Below are positions 50,104 to 60,411 of a DNA stretch of 64,000 nt, one piece after another. The position numbers and the translations under genes were made by a program. The notes below the pieces were generated by a model. It searched no databases, had not been told where the DNA came from, and saw only the letters and a program-made list of their open reading frames with translations. The stretch's first letter is position 1. Each line of letters begins with the position of its first letter. Source of the DNA: Lasioglossum baleicum (lineage: Eukaryota > Arthropoda > Insecta > Hymenoptera > Halictidae); the NCBI RefSeq assembly GCF_051020765.1, contig NC_134935.1, forward strand, positions 15,377,579 to 15,441,578, written 5' to 3'.

Positions 50104-52126
50104 GCAGACCCGTATCGTATCGTTCGCGGAAAAGCGCGGGAATACTATGATACTGGGGCTGTTGCACTGCCGAATCCTTTATTGAAAGCCCGGACTGATA
50201 TTCCGGGACCTGGTTCTTCGAATTTATGCTCTGCTGGATTTCAAATCGTTGTACCAGGTCAGTTTAAACATTAATTGTACACGTTCATTGTACAAGATGT
50301 TTGTACACACTCAGTGTACAAGATGCTTGTACACAATCATTGTACAAGATGTTTGTACACACTCAGTGTACAAGATGCTTGTACACAATCATTGTACAAG
50401 ATCTTTGTACACATTCATTATACAAGGTGTTCGTACACATTTTGCATACATTGTACAAAATTATTGTATGCATTCATTGTACAAGATCATTGTAGCCATT
50501 CATTCTACAAGTTCATTGTACAAGTTCATTGTATATATACATTCATTGTATACATACATTTATTGTACATATTCTTTGTAGACATTCAATGTAGACATTT
50601 ATCGTTCAAGTTCAATGTACAAATTTATTGTATGTAGACATTCATTGTACACATTCTTTGTTGATATTCACTGTAGACATTTATTGAATAAGTTCATTGT
50701 ACACATTCATTGTACAATTGCATCGCATGTATTCAATATACAAATTCATTGTACACATTCATTGTACAATTGCATCGCATGTATTCAATATACAAATTCA
50801 TTGTACACATTCATTGTACAAGATCATTGTAGACATTCAATATACAAATTCATTGTAGACATTCATTGTACAAGCTCATTGTAGACATTCAATATACAAA
50901 TTCATTGTACACATTCATTGTACAAGATCATTGTAGACATTCACTGTACATATTCTTTGTAGACATTCATCGTAGACATTTATTGTAAACATTCATTGAA
51001 CAAGTTCAATGTACAAACTCATTGAACAAGTTCATTGTACAAGTTCATTGAACACATTCCTTGTACACATTCCTTGTACAAGATCATTGTAGACATTCAA
51101 TATACAAATTCATTGTACTCATTCATTGTACAAGATCATTGTAGACATTCACTGTACATATTCTTTGTAGACATTCATCGTAGACATTTATTGTAAACAT
51201 TCATTGAACAAGTTCAATGTACAAATTCATTGAACAAGTTCATTGTACAAGTTCATTGAACACATTCCTTGTACACATTCCTTGTACAAGATCATTGTAG
51301 ACATTCAATATACAAATTCATTGTACTCATTCATTGTACAAGATCATTGTAGACATTCACTGTACATATTCTTTGTAGACATTCATCGTAGAGATTTATT
51401 GTAAACATTCATTGAACAAGTTCAATGTACAAATTCATTGAACAAGTTCATTGTACAAGTTCATTGAACACATTCCTTGTACACATTCCTGGTACACATT
51501 CCTTGTACACATTCCTTGTATAAGTTCATTGTACACATTCCTTGTATAATTTCATTGTATACATTCATTATACAATTTCATTGCATGCGTTCAATATACA
51601 AATTCATTGTACACATTCATTGTACAAGGTCATTGTAGACATTCATTGTACAAATTCTTTGTAGATATTGATTGTATAAATTCTTTGTAGACATGCATTG
51701 TACAAATTCTTTGTAGACATTCACTGTAGACATTTATTGTACACATTCATTGAACAAGTTCAATGTACAAATTCATTGAACAAGTTCAATGTACAAATTC
51801 ATTGTACAATTTCATTGTACAAATTCATTGAACAAGTTCATTGTACAAATTCATTGTACAAGTTCAATGTACAAATTCATTGTACAAGTTCATTGTACAC
51901 ATTCCTTGTATAAGTTCATTGTACACATTCATTGTACAATTTCATTGCACGCATTCAATATACAAACGAATTTTGGAAGTCATGACTTGCCAGATGTTTG
52001 CACCGAGACGCCCGATATTGCTTAAAAGATAGCACGTCGGTGCTACTGCAGAGCCGTATCGTTTGAATCGAGGAAAACTGCGGGAACACTGCGGCCATAG
52101 TTCTGCCGAATCCTTTATTGAATGCC
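50104..52126. repeat. Direct duplication bracketing the 13-bp satellite (50104-50190 and 52048-52126)
   Basis: Both flanks read GCAGA..CCGTATCGT, then GGAAAA..(C)GCGGGAA.ACT and CTGCCGAATCCTTTATTGAA followed by GCC, with substitutions and small indels. The sequence outside each copy is different. The array between them is reported separately. Confidence 0.75.
50250..51968. repeat. 13-bp satellite array (TTCATTGTACAAG family), 1.7 kb
   Basis: Near-continuous copies of TTCATTGTACAAG and variants (TTCATTGTAGACA, TTCAATATACAAA, TTCCTTGTACACA) cover about 1.7 kb. In 50940-51480 a higher-order unit of 208 bp (16 x 13) repeats, with TCACTGTACATATTCTTTGT at 50941, 51149 and 51357. Because 13 is not a multiple of three and the unit has no stop in any + frame, all three + frames stay open for long stretches. 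These ORFs (for example 50275-50637) are products of the repeat, not genes. Confidence 0.96.
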
Positions 52127-52129
52127 ACT

Positions 52130-53640
52130 GTAGTCGGCAGTCAGAATTCTGATATTTGCTGCCCCGTGGAAACCCTGAGCGATGGTACTGTGTTCGGTGT
52201 ATTTTACGCGCCGTTTTATGGCGCACTGCATCCGCAGGGAGTGCAGCGTCGTCGGCCCGTGAAACTACTTGCTCTGCTGCTTGCGATTTTGATTAGTGTA
52301 CTGCGGCTGTTTATGCTTTTATGGGGTTCCAACGCTGCGGAGGAATCGAGGTTTCCGTCCAACAGGAAGTTAATAGTATTTTTGAGTATATGCCCTATTA
52401 TTGCTGAAACAATATTTGCCCTAGTTGAATTAAGGGTTGAAGAATGCCTCTTTATTTTTCTGTAACGATTCTTCGATTAGTTGCACTTGAAAAAATTGTT
52501 AAAGTTGTTTCTCCTGGGTGCAATATATTTGAGAAATTCGTGCATTCTTTTTTCTACGAATAATTTTCTTACTGTCTGATTTCTAGATTATTTGATGAAA
52601 AGATATTTCTTCTTGTTGAATTGAGGTTCAAAGAAGATTCGCGAATTTTTTTGTAAAGGTTCGTGCATTTGTTACGTTTGAGAAACTGGTTGAAGTTGCC
52701 GGTAGTATGTAGAATATATGTATCTGGGTTCTTCTGCAAAGAATAAAAGCGTACAAACATAAGAGAAGACCATAAATCACAAGTCCATAAATAACGAAAG
52801 CTTCAGAACTGCGTCAGGCTCCAGTAGAACCAAAGTCAAACACGAAAATGGTCCGGAAAATCATAAACACGTACTCCGTGACGTCTTTCTCGGCAGTAAA
52901 TACACAAACGAAAGGAGACACGGGAATATAAACAGAAGAATTCAACTGTTTTCTTCAATCTACAACGTCTACAATACATATCTAGAATATCTGCAAGCAG
53001 AACGCACGATCCCGCATACGTATGAACTCTGTCAGGACGTTACACAAAGGTCCTTAGGTTCAGGGAAGACAAACGCACAAATCCAATTGCTGCGAGGCTT
53101 TCCATTGTGCGAAGTCTCGCAATTCGTTAATTACTGACGAGTAGATTGTGGAACTTCGTGCAAATTGCTTTGTCGCGCGGCGGAAATTAAAACAAAAGAG
53201 ATTCAAAGCGAAATAAATAAAATTCTGTTGTCCGCAATGCTAGTTTCAGTGAACCGAAAATAAAAATTTATTAAATTGCTTGTTGCGTCCCTTCGAAATT
53301 TGCGTTTTGCAAAATTCGTTACGGCTGTACAATCAATTTTATACAATTACATCCGATGACATTTAACACACATTTTTAATAAACATTTTAAACTCTTCTG
53401 CTGGCTTTGGACAAATTACTATACCAACCAATCGAGGAAACAAGCCACTATCGAGTTATTGAAAAGTAACATTCAAATAATTTATTACAACAAGGACTGG
53501 TTTTCAACCTGCTACTAATTAATTAAATATATTCAAATTTTCACTAAAATAATGTAATATAACAGAGATAGAATGAGACAAACAACTATTAAAATGATTG
53601 AATCTCGTTAATTGGTAGTTAATACAACCACTATAAACAT
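52130..53640. other. Unassigned intronic stretch
   Basis: 52130-52460 holds a 115-codon open frame with a hydrophobic run (KLLALLLAILISVLRLFMLL) but no splice context, homologue or start context that I recognise. 52480-53640 is AT-rich without clear repeats. Confidence 0.4.
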
Positions 53641-53779
53641 CAGAAAAGTTTTATAACATCATCACATAATACAATATTAACCAAACTCGTCTCGTAGCCA
53701 ATGCAGAAAATTCTGCATAAAAATCCTCGGCGCAGTAATTTACCATTATTACACTTCCTGCATCCAAGGGTCAGCCAAG

Positions 53780-54054
53780 AGCAATCCCCGGATATAGAGC
53801 GATACAGTGGGCCGATAAGTGTAGCGCAGAAAACAGCATAAATCGCGACGGTGTTCGGAAACTCGGCCATCGGCAGGAAGGAAGGCTGGAAACGAAGAAG
53901 GCCGTCGCTAGACTGGTCCTCGAGAGATTGTGGAAGAAGTAGGCTGCTAGACACAGCACAGATAGAGCAGGGAAGGGGATAGAGGAGGATAGAGACGCCA
54001 GGACAAAGTGGAGCCAGGAATTTCGACCGAGAACTGGCGCCCGAAGTCGAAATA
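53780..54054. other. Purine-rich island ending in a tRNA-primer-like phrase
   Basis: The island ends GAGAACTGGCGCCCGAAGTC, which contains TGGCGCCCGAA as seen in retroelement primer-binding sites, directly before the insertion of the 54055-54972 element. No LTR end or retroelement ORF was identified, so the resemblance may be accidental. A minus-strand 153-codon frame overlaps and is not supported. Confidence 0.25.
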
Positions 54055-54972
54055 CAGTGATGTCCAAAAGTATTCGTTTTAAAATAGCAGAACTGCTTCA
54101 AAATTGGTCCATACCATTTTACAGTTTTTGAGGTGTTAGAAGAATTAATGTACTATATTGGATGCAAAAATGCAAAAATTATTTAAAAATTGCTGTTGAC
54201 CGAAATTGCGAAGAGAAATTGAATTTTGTTATTTTTGTTATTCGCTTTGAACGGGAACGAATTATTTAAAATTGCGAAAAATTATTTAAAAATTTCTATT
54301 GATTAATTATGAAGAAAAGAGTGACGGTATCGATATTCAAAATTTGTTATTCCTGTTATTCGCTTTGAATAGAAATTAATTATTTAAAATTGCGAAAAAT
54401 TATTTAAAAATTTCTATTGGTAAATTATGAAGAAAAGAGTGAAAGTGACGATATTGAAATTTGTTATTTTTGTAATTCGCTTTGAACAGGAATTAATTAT
54501 TTAAGAAATTGCGAAAAATTATTTAAAAATTTCTATCGGTTAATTATGAAGGGAAGAGTGAGGGGGGTGGCGATATTGAAATTTATTATTTTTGTTATTC
54601 GCTTTGAACAGGAACGAGAATGATTTAAAATAGCAAAAACTTATTTTAAAATTTCTATTGGTAAATTATGAAGAAAAGAGTGAAAGTGACGATATTGAAA
54701 TTTGTTATTTTTGTTATTCGCTTTGAACAGGAATGAATTATTTAAAATTGCGAAAAATTATTTAAAAATTTCTATCGGTTAATTATGAAGGGAAGAGTGA
54801 GGGGGGTGGCGATATTGAAGTTTATTATTTTTGTTATTCGCTTTGAACAGGAATGAATTATTTCAAATTGCGAAAAATTATTCAAAAATTTCAATTAGTC
54901 AAAATTGTGAAAAATTGCTCTTAGATAATACAATTTTTGTATACTTTGTGCGAATACTTTTGTCCAGCACTG
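54055..54972. mobile_element. TA-flanked MITE carrying an internal minisatellite
   Basis: Starts TA|CAGTGATGTCCAAAAGTATT and ends AATACTTTTGTCCAGCACTG|TA: inverted termini of about 22 bp with two or three mismatches, flanked by TA (Tc1/mariner-type). Between the termini lie six copies of a 117-122-bp tandem repeat (54150-54910). No transposase sequence is left. The element is 918 bp, most of it array. Confidence 0.88.
54150..54910. repeat. Minisatellite, ~120-bp unit, about 6 copies
   Basis: TTATTCGCTTTGAACAGGAA recurs with CGCTTTGA at 54243, 54361, 54478, 54600, 54719 and 54839. The unit also holds GCGAAAAATTATTTAAAAAT, AATTATGAAGAAAAGAGTGA and GACGATATTGAAATTTGTTA. Alternating GAAGGGAAGAGTGAGGGGGG variants at 54547 and 54787 indicate a two-unit duplication. 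Confidence 0.94.
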
Positions 54973-55309
54973 TAGCTCCGGTCAGGTTGGACGTCCGCCA
55001 GAATCCGCGGCAGACACCGAACAACCATCCCCCTAATTTTCAAACCGCCCTCTAGAATTGACCTTGTCACATCGCGTTCCTCAGACCCTCTATCCCGGTT
55101 CTATCCGTGTCCCGATCTTCTTTACGACACGGGTAAATAAAGCGGTGTAATCAGCAGCTTCGGGCGAGCTCAGAAACAGAGCGAGATAGGATCAAGAGAA
55201 ATCAGTTCTTCGCCCCGTTTGATACTCCAGAAATCTGTCTTTCGTTACTGAAACTTCCGGGATTGCTTCAAGAAAGAGAATTAACCCTTCCGTAACACGA
55301 GGTTGTTAG

Positions 55310-56175
55310 AAGTTGAGTCTGGAACTTTGGTTTATCGTTGATGAAAGGTACAGTTATTTTAGTCGGGTGGTACTATTCTTATTCTTAAATAAACTAGGAA
55401 TATAGAATGAAATTTTCGATCAATTTTAGAATTGTTTTTAATCGTTCAAATTATTTCTGGATTACTTTTGCTTTCATAGTTTTAAATGGTGGAATTTGAG
55501 TGATGAATGAATAAATTTTAGTAAAAATTGTGCTCAGTCAGAATCGTGGAGAAAGTGACTACCAAAAATTGCTTTTTTATGACTCTTTTATCCGAGCTTG
55601 TATTAAACATTAAAAAATACGTGTTGTAAATTCAGGTCAATTTTACATAGTCGGAAAATTCCATCGAAATCAGTTGATGCAGAAATGAACGACAGGCATT
55701 GAAAAATTGATAAGAATCTGTAGATTTATTGCTCATGGTAACGGTAACCGAATCCGATGAAGTTTACAGAATGTATACAACTGACATAAATCTACAAAAT
55801 CATGTTATTTAAATTTCCACCACAGGCCCAGATGAAAACAAAAAACGTCTCATATATCTTTTACACATCATTACAATTTACACGATGTAATAACATCAAA
55901 AACCGCGTTTGGTTCAATTTTTAAAAAAGTTATTACCTGGAGTGTCGAAATATTAATTGAGGTCTCTGTAGCTAACAATTTAAATTGGTTTCGCAATTTT
56001 ATATGGGTTTTAATTGTTCGATGCAGGAATTAATTCACGATCTCGTGGTTCAAACGAAGGTAGTCAAACCAATGTTATTTAAAGTTGTTATTCTTCTGCT
56101 AAATTGTTTGAACACAAAATGTATCAATTGTCATATGCAAACATTAATTCATACCGCATCTTTTAAATAAAAATT
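55310..56175. other. Unassigned AT-rich intronic stretch
   Basis: No tandem unit, inverted termini or supported ORF seen. TTAACCCTTCCGTAACACG at 55281 resembles a piggyBac-type end, but no partner terminus was found. Confidence 0.4.
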
Positions 56176-56179
56176 CGAG

Positions 56180-56295
56180 GATAAAATTAAGATATTTATT
56201 TATAGATTCATTCAATAATTTTTATTACATTTTGCCATTTTTAAGGTTACTTATATTATTGAATAAGATCTATGATTAAATATCTTAATTTTATC
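56180..56295. repeat. Inverted repeat, ~40-bp arms
   Basis: GATAAAATTAAGATATTTAT then AGATTCATTCAATAA (56180-56218) pairs with TTATTGAATAAGATCTATGA then AATATCTTAATTTTATC (56256-56295) with few mismatches, around a loop of about 37 bp. Confidence 0.8.
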
Positions 56296-56899
56296 TACAA
56301 ATTTAATATTTCAACGCGATACGCAATTCCACCCCAGTGTTTATAATTTTGCACCTGGTCTCCAATCGTTAAAATGACTTTACGTCATCCGAATTTTCTC
56401 GTCGACGACAAAAAGCAAATCTAATTCGCAGCACAAGGATATGCAGGAAGGATGACGGTGCACGCAATGACGCAAATCGCGATAATTGTTTCAAAGCATC
56501 GAGAAAGAGCACCGGAATTTCGAAGGACTTCACGATTGAGGATCGCAGGATTTCTCGGAACGTGGATACCCAGTGACAAGTAATTGCTGTACAATTCAGA
56601 CGCGAGAACTTCTCAGCCCGAACGCTTTCGTTTCGAGAGGGTAGAATTTTAATCTGCTGTTTCTGTGCGTTGTCGTCTGAATTCTGGATTGTTCAGCTGT
56701 CCCGCTCGAGGACGTCTAATTAAAGTATCGGGAAACTCTTGATTTCGAGAAACTGTCTATTCCATTTAACAATTGCGTCGAATTAACGAGCTGTGTTTGG
56801 CTTATTGTTCTTGGCGGATTTTCGAAAAAGCAAACAGATTTGCTGGACTATTTGAAAGATGCTAGTAATATGTAACATTTTCTTTTGTTCCGCAGGAAC

Positions 56900-57500
56900 G
56901 ATTTAAGTCGATAAAATGGTCAAAAGGACCGTTATATGTCACACGTTCCGTTTAAAATGCATCAGAGAGCTGCTTAAAAAATCGTACATTCAATTTTAAG
57001 GGCTTGTTTTAAAGTGGAGATTGTATTCTTGAAATCGATGTTAATTTCATCCTCAGAAAAAATTTTTTAAGCTCCACAGAAACCATTGAATACGACAATA
57101 TGGTCAAAAGGGCCATTATGTGGCACACGATCCATTCAAAATGCATCAGAGCTGCTTAAAAGAATCGTACATTCAATTTTAAGAGCTTGTTTTAAAGTGG
57201 AGATTGAATTCTTGAAATCGATGTTAATTTCATCCTCAGAAAAAATTTTTTAACCTCCACAGAAGCGATTGAATACGACAAAATGGTCAAAAGGGCCATT
57301 ATGTGGCACACGATCCATTCAAAATGCATCAGAGCTGCTTAAAAAAATCGTACATTCAATTTTAAGAGCTTGTTTTAAAGTGTAGATTCCAGTCTTCAAA
57401 TCCACGTCAATTTTATCATCAGAAAAAATTTTTCAAGCCCTCCAGAAACGATTAAAGTCCGTAAAATGGTGAAAAGAGCCACTGAACGGCACAGTTTCGT
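56900..57500. repeat. 183-bp satellite, locus 3, about 3.5 copies
   Basis: AATGGTCAAAAGGGCC and its variants recur at 56917, 57101, 57284 and 57467 (183-184 bp apart), with AATCGTACATTCAATTTTAA, CTTGTTTTAAAGTGGAGATT and AAAAAATTTTTTAAGCTCCA. The frame AAAATTTTTCAAGC.CC / AAA.TGGT.AAAAG..CCA / GGCACAC / CATTCAAAATGCATCA is shared in order and spacing with the 45-kb array, so both loci carry the same family at different ages. Confidence 0.9.
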
Positions 57501-58937
57501 TTAAATGCAACGCGAACATTGAACCACAGTGTAAAATGAAAATAATCTATAAAAAGGTCACAACAACTGAGAGGATTAAACAGAAACGTGTAATCAAAAT
57601 TGTACCCGGAGGTACAAATTGGACTTTCAATTGTCGAAATGGCAAAATCTCCGCGCACAGAGTAAACCGATTCTAAATTTCGAGCGTACGGCTCGCATCG
57701 CGGGACTGCGTGGTTCGTGCGACCATTCCATTTCGTAACAGGCGTATCGTTTCATTATGCTAACGAAACATCGATTATGATAATGCACGGGACCGATTGA
57801 ATTGCGTAGAATTACTGTTACGCTCGGCATGAAATGCGACCACGTTCTCTCGCGCCGTTATCCCGTTTGCTCCGAGGACCTTTGTAACGAGATAACACGA
57901 CAGTAATTGGTGTCTGCTTCTAACGGGGCCGGGTGCGTGGATTAATTAACCGAAGGAAGCGGGATCGAGATAGGGCTCGATGTAATATTATTTTAAGTTC
58001 GTGAAGTCATAAACCAATTGAGTTCTCCGAACTTCTACATGTATACGTCTTTTCTGAAGGTATTGAAATTTTCAGACGTTGCACCTTGAGGACTTTTTAG
58101 GTCGGAAATATTAATTAATTAGTATGTTATCATTTATTTACCTTCTGGTAATTTTGTTCTTGCTGAAGTTTATCTGTTTTTCGGTTTAGAGGGTGTTTTA
58201 GTGATGGAAATTTTGTTAGAATTAATGAGACAGGCTTATTTGTTGTTTCACTCGATTGAAAATTAAGAAATAATTCAGTTTTAAAGTCCCCGTAAGAATA
58301 AAAATCTTAAAAGTTAGAGAACGTCGTCTGTTTGCTCTGTGATTAATTTAAGGGCAATTTTTCAAATAAACGAGGCCATCCAATTACAACTTTAGAAGTC
58401 CTCTTCAATAATATAAATCTTGACCGAAACTTAAAGAAAGCTTTCGGTTTACCCTGCAATTAATCTAGGTCAACTTGATTGCAGTTTAGTCGAGTTATGT
58501 TAGAGTTCCCAGTCCATTATCAAGAACGAACACCTTATCTCGCCGCGAAACCTCCCTTGTTTCTCTTTTCTTCATTCTCCGAGTTAATTGAAGTTTAGCG
58601 AATGAACTTCGAGCTCCTAAGCACTCTTCAGCATCGTAAATCTTACTTCACCGGTTAATAGGCACTCGGCGATCACCACTTTTTCCATCGTTTTAAAGGC
58701 GTCTGAAGCTCACGCTCTTCAGACTGCACCGGGCAACGTTAAAATACCTCGTTAGCAACTATTTCCTGCACTGTCACCGATCTGCCGCTCGATCTCCGTG
58801 ATTAATGCGACGTTCGCGTTCAGGGTCGCTGAATATCTCGCCGTATATCTCTGCTCGCGCTACGAATCATTAACAAAATCGATCCCGCTGTGCTAATTGA
58901 TACCGCGGCTCTCTATTTCAGCCATTTACGTTACGTT

Positions 58938-59550
58938 CATCCCCTAAGTCTCACATTCAGCGTTTTCTTGAATAATTTTAACACGTTGAAGAAATTATGT
59001 CGTTAGTCTTAAAGTACTTCAATTTTTTTCCTGTTTGAAGTTGCCCCTTAAGTCTCACATTCAATTTCTTCTTGAATAATTTTAACACGTTGAAGAAAGT
59101 GTATGTCGTTAGTTTTAAATTACTTTAATGTTTCTCTTGTTCGAAGTTGCACCATTTTTATTGTAAGTGATGATGATGAAAAAAATTAGTACAAGTTGTA
59201 CAATATGTCAATTACTTAAATTTTTCTCCTGTTCGAAGTTGCATCATTTTTATTGTAAGTGATGATGCTGAAAAAAATTAGTACAGGTTGTACAATATGT
59301 AAATTACTTAAATTTTTCTCCTGTTCGAAGTTGCACCATTTTTATTGTAAGTGATGATGCTGAAAAAAATTAGTACAAGTTGTACAATATGTCAATTACT
59401 TAAATTTTTCTCCTGTTCGAAGTTGCATCATTTTTATTCTAAGTGATGATGCTGAAAAAAATTAGTACAGGTTGTACAATATGTAAATTACTTAAATTTT
59501 TCTCCTGTTCGAAGTTGCACCATTGTTATTATAAGTGATGATGATGAAAA
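58938..59550. repeat. Tandem repeats: a 102-bp duplication running into a 92-bp array
   Basis: CCCCTTAAGTCTCACATTCA with TAATTTTAACACGTTGAAGA occurs twice (58941 and 59043). Then TTCTCCTGTTCGAAGTTGCA recurs with GTTCGAAG at about 59138, 59231, 59323, 59415 and 59507, 92-93 bp apart, each followed by AGTGATGATGCTGAAAAAAA and GTACAATATGTAAATTAC. A detached copy is at 59650-59730. Confidence 0.93.
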
Positions 59551-60411
59551 ATTATTATAACAAGTTAAAACAGTTGAAGTTTGAAAAACAACGTATTTAT
59601 TATATTTTCCTCAGTCCATTCGTGCACTACTTATTCTTACATTATTTTAATATTTCTCCTGTTCGAAGTTGCACCATTTTTATTGTAAGTGATGATGCTG
59701 AAAAAAATTAGTACAAGTGGTACAATATGTAAAAAAAAAAAAACTGTAAAACAACGTATTATATACATATACAATATATATATATATTTTCGATCTATAC
59801 TCCACTACTTGTTTGTAAATTATTTTAATTTTTATCATAAGCGATGTTGATCTAAAAAAATTTAGTACGAGTGGTACAATATTTAAATCCACTAAATAAA
59901 ATCAACGATAAACCATAAAATGAAAACTTGTGCAATATGTACCCTAATACCGACTCCTCGTTAAAACAAGAACTCCCCTAACTTCTCAAAAAAGCTCCAA
60001 AAAATCCCGCTCGTCTATACCATTAACTATACACGACCGCCCGAAGTTATCCCCTAAAACACCAAGACGACTTCCGGGGACGTATCGCAAAGCGCATAAT
60101 GAATTTTTACGATCTTCCCGCGGCGAATGAATAAACAAACACCGAAGGGGGCAGTTCGCAGTACCACGAACGACGCATCAGCGTCACTCTTAATTCAAAA
60201 TCCTCCTCCGCAAACCTAGAATATTAACTGGAACAAAATTTCTGTCCGGCGATTACACGTCGTCGTTCCGACGTCGACGCGTTAGCCTGCAATGCGAAAT
60301 CCGTTCCATTTTAAGAGGCTTGCGTAAGCGCGTTTTTTACTATACACATTTACGTACATGCACACGGTATATATGTATATCGGGGAAGCGCGGATGCGTG
60401 CAAATATACGC

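Noticed and set aside
50249..50884. Overlapping ORFs of 64-120 codons with HSLYKFIVQ-like peptide repeats
   Set aside because: They are forced by the stop-free 13-bp satellite unit in all three + frames; no start context, splice sites or family support.
52118..52465. 115-codon ORF with a hydrophobic segment
   Set aside because: It begins in the duplicated flank of the 13-bp array and has no supporting features; too weak to call a membrane protein.
53640..54101. 153-codon Cys/Ser-rich minus-strand ORF
   Set aside because: It reads across the left terminus of a MITE into unrelated DNA, so it cannot be an old gene.
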